Assembly: GCA_032353305.1 (NCBI GenBank) | Contig: JAUCNG010281073.1 | Location: 1-12,359 of the forward strand | Source of the DNA: Cephalothrix spiralis | Taxonomy: Eukaryota; Nemertea; Palaeonemertea; Archinemertea; Cephalotrichidae | Reading direction: 5' to 3' | DNA length: 12,359 nt | Part shown: one piece after another, positions 1 through 8,559 of the stretch | Layout: the number at the start of each line of letters is the position of its first letter | How positions within the stretch are numbered: the first letter of the stretch is position 1 | Made by a program: the position numbers and the translations under genes | The notes under the pieces: model-generated | Seen by the model: the letters and a program-made list of their open reading frames with translations, nothing else | Database searches by the model: none | What the model was told of the DNA's origin: nothing

Positions 1-4
1 AAGA

Positions 5-790
5 ATGAAAGCAACGACAGCAAAGTTGGAATACTCAAACAAAAGAGTTTTAGAACAAAAAGAGCTATCAGCGTTAAGTGGGAGATCTATTAGGGGAACT
101 GCTGTCGTAGACAAAATACTCTATGTACTAAGCTATGACGGCCAAAACTCATATTTGACTACAGTTAAATTTAACACTGACCAACTTAAAATAATCGGTA
201 TATATTTAAAAGGTTTAGCAGCTTTAACAAATGACGAGTTTGTTTCAACAGCAGGTGATCGATTGGTTTTTATAAAAAAATCAAAGGTTGTGTCGAAATC
301 ACCCGTTCAGTGGCAAGGAATTTTAGAGAAGGCGCCTGAAATATGCGATGTTGCTGTACGTGATGATCGAATATACACATATGATGTAGCTAATAAACGT
401 TTGATACAAGTAGAGAGAACTGGAAAAATTATTCAAAATATTGACTTAAGTCCCAAACTGAATTCTAATTGGCCTTATATTGCAGTGGGTAGTAATGGAA
501 GTATCTATGCATGTGACAATGATGTATTACTACAGTTTGATCAAAGCGGACGACATGTCAAGTCTGTATCTTACCAAGGACGTTACCGGGGAAGATCATC
601 AATTGACACTGACGGAAATATTTCAGGCTCATGGGACAAAGTTATGAGAATATTCAATCCAAACCTTGAGCTGCTTACAGAGTATGAAGTTTATATTCAT
701 ATGATAAATGCATCTGGTTTCCTTCCAAATGGTCACATATTCATAATTCATAGTACAGATAGTAAAACGAGATATTTGAATATTTACTAG
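5..790 (+). CDS. TRIM/NHL-like beta-propeller protein, C-terminal part
   Basis: This is an open frame of 261 codons that ends in TAG. The frame is also open in the few bases before the ATG, so it is probably the last part of a longer coding exon cut by the window edge; the ATG is unlikely to be the true start. The protein is rich in short beta-strand units typical of six-bladed propellers. Blade-like units include DVAVRDDRIYTYDVANKR (about residues 116-133), YIAVGSNGSIYACDNDVL (about 158-175), SSIDTDGNISGSWDKVMRIF (about 199-218) and a final SGFLPNGHIFIIH unit. This style is known from the C-terminal half of invertebrate TRIM E3 ligases, where B-box and coiled coil precede the propeller and the propeller binds substrate. 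No RING or B-box is visible here; they would lie upstream. There is no transmembrane segment. The exact family is inferred from the look of the repeats, not from a search. Confidence 0.6.
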   Translation: MKATTAKLEYSNKRVLEQKELSALSGRSIRGTAVVDKILYVLSYDGQNSYLTTVKFNTDQLKIIGIYLKGLAALTNDEFVSTAGDRLVFIKKSKVVSKSPVQWQGILEKAPEICDVAVRDDRIYTYDVANKRLIQVERTGKIIQNIDLSPKLNSNWPYIAVGSNGSIYACDNDVLLQFDQSGRHVKSVSYQGRYRGRSSIDTDGNISGSWDKVMRIFNPNLELLTEYEVYIHMINASGFLPNGHIFIIHSTDSKTRYLNIY

Positions 791-887
791 AACTCTTCTT
801 ATTGAATAACTTTTAAATTGTGAACATTTTCATGTTGGTACAAGTGTATGTTAGGAATTCAACTTAGATTGTAACACGTTGCTTGGG

Positions 888-893
888 AATAAA
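888..893 (+). terminator. AATAAA polyadenylation signal of the propeller gene
   Basis: A canonical AATAAA hexamer lies about 98 bases after the TAG stop of the propeller gene, on the same strand and in AT-rich sequence. It is followed within about 35 bases by T-rich sequence. Position and spacing fit a short 3' UTR. No other canonical hexamer lies between the stop and this site. Confidence 0.6.
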
Positions 894-1499
894 ATATTGT
901 TTTAATATAACCATTTTTCATGGTTCATTTGTTATAATTTTAGTGTTAGGATAAACTAGAATCATAGATTTTAAGTATACCTAGCACAACTAGTACTAAA
1001 AATATGTCCGCTTTTAGAAAAGAGAGTGGCGCCTCAAATGACTAAAGACCCGAACAATTCTTTATTACAGGGTGAAGCCTAGCCTTGTGGATGAGGCCAA
1101 TATTGACAATGTCTATAGCTAATAGAGTTTCTGAAGTACGGGTCTTTAACATTAGGTTGCGCCATGAGTCTCAGCCGGGACATAAGGAATTTTAGGACAA
1201 ATTTTTATTTTTTTTTAGGACATAAAGTATTTTTTATAAGATATAGCCTTTTTAGCCAAATTACTTTATGCAGTGTCAGAAAACACTTTCTGAGAATTCT
1301 CTATTGAAAGAAAATGGCGGAAATACAAATTGATACAATGGACGATTTTTAGGTCTCGAGTTGAAAACATCAAGATGTCCAACCATCATAGGCATTATCA
1401 TTTTAATATGTGAATCTAAACAAAATGTGGTAATTTTAACATAAATAAAATTTTCTATTTTGCTAACATTTTAAAAAGCAGAAAGCGACTCATTTTAAT
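894..1499. other. Intergenic stretch, AT-rich, no gene seen
   Basis: Apart from the small inverted repeat at 1023-1168, this stretch holds short A/T runs and no open frame of note on either strand. I see no RNA gene or convincing promoter. Confidence 0.5.
1023..1168. repeat. Small inverted-repeat element, about 146 bp
   Basis: The outer 31 bases on each side are imperfect inverted copies. Left arm 1023-1053 carries TGGCGCC and then CTAAAGACCCG. The reverse complement of right arm 1138-1168 carries ATGGCGCAA and then TTAAAGACCCG. The inner about 84 bp are not palindromic. Size and terminal inversions resemble a short non-autonomous DNA element (MITE), but no clear target-site duplication was found and there is no coding capacity. 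Confidence 0.4.
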
Positions 1500-1690
1500 A
1501 TCTCGGTCTCGGCGGTAGAACGTCGGTCTTTGAATCCGGAGGTCCCGGGTTCGAGACCCGGCTCGACACCACATTCCATCGGGTGGAACCCAAAGCAAGT
1601 TTCCTCAGTGCATAGCTTCCTGGGTGGATCGGTAAGGTTAAATACGTGGAGTTGGACACTGTCCCTCCCTTCGGGGTAAAAATCCCACTG
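1500..1690 (+). mobile_element. tRNA-derived SINE-like element (head and part of body)
   Basis: About 1502-1571 reads as a degenerate tRNA gene: a D-arm/A-box-like part (CGGCGGTAGAAC), a central anticodon-arm-like part, and a strong B box GGTTCGAGACC at 1548-1558 inside a T-arm stem CCGGG/CCCGG, ending in ...CACCA. The 5' acceptor side does not pair well, so it is not a functional tRNA gene. The sequence after the tRNA-like head (to about 1690, perhaps to 1810) is not tRNA and would be the SINE body. RNA polymerase III A/B promoter boxes inside a tRNA-like head are the hallmark of SINEs. The right border and any target-site duplication could not be fixed by eye, and I do not assign a SINE family. 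Confidence 0.55.
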
Positions 1691-1971
1691 CTAATCGGTA
1701 TATAGAAAATAGATTAGAATGCGGGAGATAGGTCTTCAGGGTAAATGCTCAGCAAGCGGACCATTGAGTCTATTTGAGCCAGTCATCTGACGCCCTATAT
1801 AGAGAATTCATAAATTTTATCTTTTTCTAGGTGAGCAATTTTTCTATTGTTGCTATGGAAAGTTTGTTCCTAAGGAATCTCGTGTACGGGCAGCAACTAC
1901 TAAACTAGTACAAAATTTGTTACCTACTGCCTTTTAAATATTGATGTATAGTTTTTACAGGTATCCCCTAT
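1691..1971. other. Intergenic, possible SINE body continuation
   Basis: There is no coding frame. The part up to about 1810 may still belong to the SINE-like element; the remainder is AT-rich sequence without recognisable features. Confidence 0.35.
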
Positions 1972-2451
1972 ACACAATTGGACGGAATAATTGGCGAGGG
2001 CAATATTTGTACCATTTTTGCTCCCCCCCAACGGTTTGCTTATTGGCGGGTAGTTACTATATATTTCTGGAAAGGTCTTGAAAAATGCTGATCAATTGGG
2101 GGGGGGGTTTAGATTTTTGCCCACACCACCTGGGTAGGGGTGGGGGGCAAAAACGTGATTTTTTTTGACTTTTCAAAAACATCAACAAAAAAAATTTGCC
2201 GCCAACCCCACCAAGAGGTGGGGCTGATAATCCCCACCCCCTGGGGGCAAAAAATTAAAAAAATCATGTTTTTTGCCCCCTACCAAGTGGGGCAAACATC
2301 AAAACCCCCCGATTGATCAGCATTTTTCAAGACCTTTCCAGAAATATATAGTTTGTTGGGGTCAACTACCCGCCAATATGCAAAATCGTTGGGGGGGGGG
2401 GGCGAAAATGGTACAAATATTGCCCTCGCCAATTTTTCCGTCCAATTGTGT
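1972..2451. mobile_element. Fold-back (MITE-like) element, about 480 bp
   Basis: The two ends are long inverted copies. ACACAATTGGACGGA at 1972-1986 is matched by the reverse complement at 2437-2451. Matching continues inwards through a GGCGAGGGCAATATTTGTACC block, a C/G homopolymer run, a TTGGCGGGTAGTT block, an ATATATTTCTGGAAAGGTC block and an ATGCTGATCAAT block. Arms are about 200 bp each with small indels. The centre contains a second hairpin, CCCCACC-AAGA-GGTGGGG, near 2206-2223, flanked by G/C-rich and A/T homopolymer runs. No transposase is present. Long imperfect terminal inversions without a gene fit a non-autonomous fold-back or MITE insertion. Small open frames crossing it are by-products of the palindrome. 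Confidence 0.65.
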
Positions 2452-2527
2452 CTTCTTCTTCCTCTGGATAACGTCAAGGTTTCCGTCCAATTGTGTCTTC
2501 TTCTTCTTCTTCTGGAATATGTCAAGG
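2435..2527. repeat. Tandem duplication, two copies of 45-48 bp with TTC runs
   Basis: The unit starts TTTCCGTCCAATTGTGTC, runs into a TTC microsatellite and ends in GTCAAGG. It occurs at 2435-2479 and again at 2480-2527. The copies differ by one or two TTC units and a few substitutions. The first copy begins inside the terminal arm of the fold-back element at 1972-2451, so the duplication includes that element's end. Confidence 0.7.
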
Positions 2528-2628
2528 TCTCGCCTTTATAATGTCGAACATCAACAGGTTGATGAATATTGACATGATAAAAACGCATGCGTCATATCTT
2601 AGCATTGGGACCTATATTTTTGAAAACT

Positions 2629-3060
2629 CGATAATTTCCGGTTTTCAGAACTGTTCTCAATTGCCTTTTACAACATCTGCGCATGCGCACTTTAGTTTTC
2701 GCACTGACCTTGCTCGAATCGGAAAAATAGCAACTGATTTGGGTAGATTAGGGTCAAATTTCTATATGTTGGTAATACATTTATATAGCATAAAACCAGC
2801 AATTCTTAGATATTATAGTCTACATAAAAGTATGAATTTATGATGTTTGACTATCAATATCTCAGTAACGGCTGGAATTAGGCTATATAAATGTATTACC
2901 ATAGCAATATGACCCAATTATCTACTCGAATCGGCTGTTATTTTTTCGATTCATGCATGTGCAGTGCGAATACTGAAGTGCGCGTGCGCAGGTCTCGAAA
3001 AGGGCCGATAAATTTCTCTCCAGCTCTTGAAAACAATTCTGAAACCGGATATTCCTAGTG
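2629..3060. repeat. Second fold-back inverted repeat, about 430 bp, almost no loop
   Basis: The left arm (about 2629-2841) and the reverse complement of the right arm (about 2845-3060) align over most of their length with indels. Shared blocks include TTTCCGGTTTTCAGAA against ATCCGGTTTCAGAA at the outer ends, GCGCATGCGCAC against GCGCACGCGCAC, CGAATCGGAAAAATA against GAATCGAAAAAATA, and GGTAATACATTTATATAGC, which is identical in both arms. By eye roughly three quarters of positions match. It has no coding capacity and would form a long hairpin; it is likely an old MITE or fold-back insertion. Confidence 0.55.
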
Positions 3061-3932
3061 CGCTAAAGTACACTTCTTTTTCCGGGAATTTTTATAGACC
3101 GTAATGCGGATATTGGCCCCTCGTTCACTAGGGTAGGATATTCCCTACTTTTTAGAAATATAGGTCAAGACAAAACAATAGAATATTGTTAAGGTACGGG
3201 CTTTGAACTTGAATAACTTCATAACCAAAATAACTTAATTTAAATTTGGTTTGAATGACAATTAATATAAGAATTACAGTGCAAATTATCAAAAATCATT
3301 CAACTAAATTAGCCCATTCACTTTAAAAAACCTAAGGTATATAACTATAATTGTCTATCAAAAATTTGGAAAATAAATTCATATTTTATTTGGTATACCA
3401 AAAATTGTCCAAATGCAACAAGTTTGCAAAATTTTAAACTAATCAAAATCAACATATCATGAATAAACTTTTTTTCCACCAAAAATGATAGGCCAAAAGA
3501 TCAGTTAATATGTTAACTATACCTAAATCTATTAGTTTCATCTCAATATCTGTCCGAACAATCTCGGACATGTTCTTTGAGAAACGGATCAAAGTTTGTT
3601 TTATGATTATATATGGAGTACGGAAAAATTAAGTGGATCATATCTTTATGTAATCGTAAAATAATTGCCGCAAACAACCTCCCGCCCAAGCAATTATTAT
3701 TATTTACAGTGTCTGGTTTGTGTTCATCACGATATAGGTTTCAGCTGTACTACCAGACGGATCTTGAGCACTATTGTGACTGTTTACATTGTACCCTCTT
3801 TCACGGTCAGTCGAAATTCTTCAGTTCTGCTAGATATTTAAAATCCATGAATATGTCACTCACAGACGTTCTCCTGTGCACAGTTTTTACTTTGGAGACA
3901 AGATGACTGATGGGCCTTGTATTAATTTTACC
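3061..3932. other. AT-rich gap; 3' flank or UTR of the kinase gene
   Basis: This stretch lies between the second fold-back and the stop codon of the minus-strand kinase gene. It is AT-rich with no protein-like frame; the 97-codon frame at 3613-3906 (+) has no recognisable domain and sits antisense to the expected 3' UTR. A 14-base perfect palindrome, TTTGGTATACCAAA, is present near 3389-3402. Part of this stretch is presumably 3' UTR of the minus-strand gene. Confidence 0.45.
3385..3390 (-). terminator. Candidate AATAAA signal for the minus-strand kinase gene
   Basis: TTTATT on the plus strand reads AATAAA on the minus strand, about 545 bases past the TGA stop of the ankyrin-kinase exon. It is the nearest canonical hexamer I see downstream. 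The region is AT-rich, so a chance match is quite possible. Confidence 0.25.
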
Positions 3933-6900
3933 TCAAAAACTAAAGTCACTAAGGTCATCGAAACTAGTGTCATCAAAGCTAAGGTCATCGGAACTAAGGT
4001 CATGGTCGTTCTTCGAGGTCTGAATTTGCCTAAATAAATCCATGATAGTGTCACCTATTTCTGGTATTTTGTATTCACTCATTTCCAGTGGTTTATTGCC
4101 GGGATTTTCGGATTGAAGTTCTTTCAGGACGTCTTCGAACCTATTTTTAGCATTCTTAGCTGATAAACGTTTGTCATAGTCATACTCTAAGCATCCATTT
4201 ACGATTGATGCGACCACCTTTTCGATTTCACATGTTGGATCACCTATCCTAGGCGTTATACCACCTTTTAGCAATGTAATAACTTCATGAACCGGATATT
4301 TATCAAATGGGTCCAGTTTGTAGTACGACTGGCCGATATACATCTCTACTAAAACAAGACCAACTGAAAATTGATCGGAGGCGGATGAATATATGCGTTT
4401 TTCCCTAAGGACCTCTGGTGCTGAGTACAGTATGCTACCTTTAAAGTTATTTGTTTTCTCAACGCCATCTTCGAACATCTCAGCAACGCCAAAGTCACAA
4501 ATCTTTGCTTTGTTGTCAAAACTGAGAAGAATGTTCCGCAGTTTAATGTCTTTATGAACATATGATTGGGAATGGATATATTCCATACCACTAAGAATTT
4601 GAACAGCATGATTGACGTACAGCTGAAATGAAGTTGCAAAATCAGAAGCGTGCCTTGGATTTCTATCATTTGCGGATCCATCCTTAACGTAAAAGTTATA
4701 AAGATCCTCACGACATAGTTCAGTAACTATAAAAATCATTGTCTTTTCTAGATTAGCGTCGTACATCAATTTATGGCCGTAGAAAGTTACGAGGAATTCA
4801 TGACGTTCATCTAGTTTGAAGAGGCTTTTAGTTAGTCTATTACGAAGAAAAATATTTATTTTTTGATGTAAGTCAATGCATTTAACTGCTACTTTGTAAG
4901 GTTCACACTTTGCGATTCCCAACTTTACTACTCCAAAATATCCTTTACCCAATAATTGATCTTGAATTTCTAATGATTGCATGATTTCTCTACATTTATG
5001 AGATATGAGAATGTCATTAATCTTGCCGTGTATCTCATTTGCACTGAATTTTCCGCTTAAAAATTGCGACAGTACATAATCATATTGCGACAGTACATAT
5101 GATTGTTTTGTTAAACGATAAAGATCAGTAATTCGTCTTTCAATTAGGTCTATACACTCTCCTATTGCTTCGATTTCATTGATATCTCGGAGGTCCTTCA
5201 TTATTTTACAACAGTTCTCAACGTTTGCAATGTGAATCATAAGACGATTGCAAAAATAAGGTTCAATATAGTCACAAATCGCCTCTCCTTCGAAATCTGT
5301 ATTATACCTGGCATTAATAATAGTTATTAGAACATTGACATGTCCATGTATTGCAGCAACCAGTAAAAAATTAACATCCTGTGACAAAAAAAAATCATTG
5401 CTTATTGCAGCCTGATTCAAAATTAATTTAACGCATTCCAAATGACCGCCTTGTGCTGAAGTAGATAACACTGACTTATGACTTAACTCTGCATTGTTTT
5501 GGATAAGGTATTTCAAACACTCTAAATGACCATTTTCAGCCGCAAAGAACAGTGCTGTGTGACCATAATAGTTGGCATGATTTACATCTGCATCGTTTTG
5601 AATAAGATATTTCAAACACTCTAAATTACCATTTTCAGCTGTGAGGAACAGTGCTGTATGACCATCATCGTTAGCATGATTCACATTTGCATCGCTTTGT
5701 ATAAGGTATTTCAAACAGTCTAAATGACCATTTTCAGCCGCAAAAAATAGTGCTGTCTGACCATAATAGTTAGCATGATTTACATCTGCATTGTTTTGAT
5801 ACCAGTATTTAAAACATGCATTGGGTTGTATAAGATATTTCAAACAGTCTATATGGTCATATTGAGCCGCAAAAAACAGTTCTGTAGCACCCTTATTGTC
5901 AATATGATTAACATATGCATTTTTTTGTATAAGACATTTCAAACAGTCTAAATGTCCATATTGAGCGACAAGGAACAGTGCTGTATGACCATCATCGTTA
6001 GCATGATTCACATTTGCATCGCTTCGTATAAGGTATTTCAAACAGTCTAAATGACCATTTTCAGCTGTAAGCAACAGTGCTGTATGACCATCATCGTTAG
6101 CATGATTCACATTTGCATCGCTTTTTATAAGGTATTTCAAACAGTCTAAATGACCATTTTCAGCTGTAATGAACAGTGCTGTATGTCCATCATCGTTAGC
6201 ATGATTTACATTTGCATCGCTTTGTATAAGGTATTTCAAACAGTCTAAATGGCCATTTTCAGCTGCAAAGAATAGTGCTATCGCGCCCCTATTGTCAATA
6301 TAATACACATATGCATTGTTTTGTATAAGACATTTCAAACAGTCTAAATATCCATAATGAGCGACAAGGAACAGTGCTGTATGACCATGATAGTTAGCAT
6401 GATTTACATCTGCATTTTTTTGAATAAGATATTTCAAACAGTCTAAATGTCCATATTGAGCAACAATGAGCAGTGCTGTATGACCATGATAGTTAGCATG
6501 ATTTACATCTGCATTGTTTTGAATAAGATATTCTAAGCAGTCTAAATGACCATTTTGTGCTACAAGGAGCAGTGCTGTATGGCCGTCCTTATTAGCATGA
6601 TTTACATCTGCATCGCTTTGAATAAGATATTTCAAACAGTCTAAATAGCCATTTTGAGCCACAATGACCAGTGCTGTATAACCATCATTGTTAGCATGAT
6701 TTACATCTGCATTGTTTCTTATAAGGTACATCAAACACTTTAAATGATCATTTTGAGCTCCAAATAACAGTGCTGTCCAACCATCATTGTCAGCGTTATT
6801 AACATCTGCATTGTTACGTATAAGGTATTTCAAACGGTGTAAATCGCCGTTGTAAGCCGCAATGAACAGTGCTGTATGATTATCCTCGATAGCATAATTC

Positions 6901-8077
6901 CTTGCAGCACGTAAAGGTGAATCCTCGTCATAGTTAATTTGATTAGTAATGCTTCTTTTAACGAGATAAGATACCACCTCAACGTGTCCATTCCTCGCAG
7001 CACAAATTAATGGTAATTCCCTATCATTATTATACCGATTAACATCAGCATTGTTTTCAACGAGATACGATACTACCTCAATGTGTCCATTCTTTGCAGC
7101 ACACATCAATGGTGAATCCCCATAATAAGTATTACTCTGATTAACATCGACATTGCTTTTAACGAGATAATATACTACATCAACGTGCCCATTCCTGGCA
7201 GCACACATTAATGGTGAATCCCCATCATTATTACTGTGACTAACATCAGCACTACTTTCAACGAGATAAGATACTACCTCAACGTGTCCATTTCTGGCAG
7301 CACACATTAACGGTGAATCTCCATCATTATTAATCTGACTAACAACGGCATTGCTTTCAACGAGATAAGATACTACCTCAACGTGCCCATTTCTGGCAGC
7401 ACACATTAATGGCGAATCCCCATCATTATTACTCTGACTAACATCAGCATTGCTCTTAACGAGATAATATACTACCTCAACGTGTCCATTCCTCGAAGCA
7501 CATATCAACGGTGAATCTGATTCCACATTAGTCGTATGTACATCAGCATTGTTTTCAAGGATCGAAGACACTATTTCCAAGTGTCCATTCCTCGCTGCAC
7601 ATATTAAAGGTGTATCACCAGTGTCATACTTACTGAGATATAAAGCAACCTGCATATCAACATCATTTTTTGTATTCAGTGGACTCAAACATTCTCTTCT
7701 CGATGCATTAGGATCACTTCCATTTTCTAAAAGGAAGTCAACAATTTCAACGTGCCCTTCCTGAGACGCATAATGCAATGGTCCCATGCCATACTCATTA
7801 CTTTCGTTAGGGTTACTTTCTGCAGATATTAATAAGGCAACAATTTTAATATTACCAATCTTAGAAGCGTACTGTAGTGGAGACATGTATGGGATGTTAT
7901 CTCGCTTTAAACATGCAGATAACAGTGCATTTAAACCCTCAATATGTTTGCTTTCGCACACGATATCTATCGGAGTCAAGCCCAATGCATTAGTCTCCTT
8001 TGGATTACAGCCATTTTCTAAAAGTATTCGGATGACATCAATGTTACCTTCTTGGCATGAATAATGGAAATCGAGAC
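3933..8077 (-). CDS. Ankyrin-repeat protein kinase, large C-terminal exon (exon C)
   Basis: A 4145-bp exon. The acceptor is TTCTTTTTTATAG then GTCTCGAT, so coding begins at 8077 with two bases of a split codon; the open frame to 8099 is only intronic read-through. Numbering from that read-through Met, residues 8 to about 935 are about 27 ankyrin repeats of mostly 33 aa, starting mid-repeat (FHYSCQEGN), which argues for upstream exons. Residues about 940-1040 are a helical linker with a doubled YVLSQ motif. A protein kinase domain follows (about 1045-1330): glycine loop GKGYFGVV from G1051, VAVK with Lys1073, VHKDIKLRNIL with catalytic Asp1184 (HKD instead of HRD), DFG 1202-1204 and APE 1227-1229. 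All catalytic residues are present, so it should be active; the style is Ser/Thr, TKL-like. The tail is acidic and Ser-rich. The ankyrin-then-kinase order recalls TNNI3K, but the array is much longer. No signal peptide or membrane segment is visible. Confidence 0.85.
5470..6883 (-). repeat. Ankyrin repeat array, family 2 (about fourteen 99-bp units)
   Basis: Coding tandem repeats inside exon C, residues about 406-877. The unit resembles GHTALFLTAENGHLDCLK plus YLIQSDANVNHANDD. It differs consistently from family 1 (TAL instead of SPL, HLDCLKYLI instead of HVEVVSYLV), so the two blocks expanded from different founder units. There is a higher-order period of four units: the start near 6360-6389 recurs 396 bp away near 5964-5992, with the same off-consensus unit (AYV...ID). 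One unit (about 5775-5860) carries an insertion of about 10 codons that looks like a partial duplication. Confidence 0.85.
6905..7626 (-). repeat. Ankyrin repeat array, family 1 (seven 99-bp units)
   Basis: Coding tandem repeats inside exon C, residues about 158-395. The unit consensus resembles GDSPLMCAARNGHVEVV plus SYLVESNADVSQSNND (33 aa, 99 bp). Several units are almost identical in DNA, so recent tandem duplication or gene conversion is likely. The last unit is broken: it is followed by a shortened unit (EDSPLRAARNYAIED) that has lost about half a repeat just before family 2 begins. Ankyrin arrays form curved solenoids that bind other proteins; variable residues sit mainly in the loop segments. 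Confidence 0.85.
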
Positions 8078-8154
8078 CTATAAAAAAGAATAAAAACAAT
8101 CAGCGATAGAGGAACCCGTGAACCAAAAACATTATAAAGATTACTAAAGTTAAA

Positions 8155-8169
8155 CCTAACCCTAACCCT
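8155..8169. repeat. Short telomere-like repeat (CCTAAC, two and a half units)
   Basis: The sequence CCTAACCCTAACCCT matches the metazoan TTAGGG telomere motif read on the other strand. It is far too short to be a telomere. A similar CCCTAACCCT lies near 12165-12175. Most simply these are chance or minor interstitial copies. Confidence 0.4.
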
Positions 8170-8559
8170 CGTTTCAAAATGCAGACAGTTATTTCTATTA
8201 GGACAACTTATGGAGTCATGTGATTTGTAATGAGCATGCACATTATTTTGGAACTCTTTCAGCATGAATTCATATGGCCCTTCAGCTGAGTGTCTTTGAT
8301 CGATCTATTACATTGCATTTTCAAAGATTCTAATTTGCGTAAATTTTCATATGTGTAACATTACACCAGGCTGTTCATGTGAAAGGAGCTAAATTCATCT
8401 TCTACAAGTTTTTGATAATTTTTTAGATACTTAATGTATTTCGATTCATTGATATTTACATATTAAATGTACATGTATTTCAGTTTTGAGATATTATGTT
8501 ATAATGTAAGAAGCGAAGCGAACTTTTTCGAAGAAAGGTAAGTTGAGAACTACATCCAG

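Noticed and set aside
1502-1571. Functional tRNA gene
   Set aside because: The T arm and B box are good, but the acceptor stem does not pair and the 5' part is decayed, so a SINE head fits better.
2273-2843. Overlapping open frames on both strands at 2273-2588, 2353-2541 and 2493-2843
   Set aside because: They lie in the fold-back elements and the TTC repeat; their proteins are homopolymer-like and have no domain look.
3613-3906. 97-codon plus-strand frame
   Set aside because: No recognisable domain, no splice or promoter context, and antisense to the likely 3' UTR of the kinase gene.
4349-4711. 120-codon minus-strand frame inside the kinase region
   Set aside because: It is the alternative frame of the kinase domain, whose own frame has all catalytic motifs.
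5470-7626. CRISPR-like or satellite array because of the regular 99-bp period
   Set aside because: The repeats are an uninterrupted coding frame of 33-aa ankyrin units; there are no spacers.
7549-8064. Plus-strand frames opposite the ankyrin repeats
   Set aside because: Antisense shadows of the repetitive ankyrin coding sequence.
3933-8077. Bacterial or viral origin of the ankyrin-kinase frame (for example a Wolbachia- or poxvirus-like ankyrin protein)
   Set aside because: The exon has a clear spliceosomal acceptor, matching intron phases with upstream exons, a eukaryotic kinase domain and animal-type non-coding flanks.
8155-8169. Interstitial telomere tract
   Set aside because: Only about two and a half units, too short to mean anything by itself.
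8044-8265. Minus-strand frame overlapping the start of exon C
   Set aside because: It reads across the acceptor in another frame and is mostly intronic; no domain.
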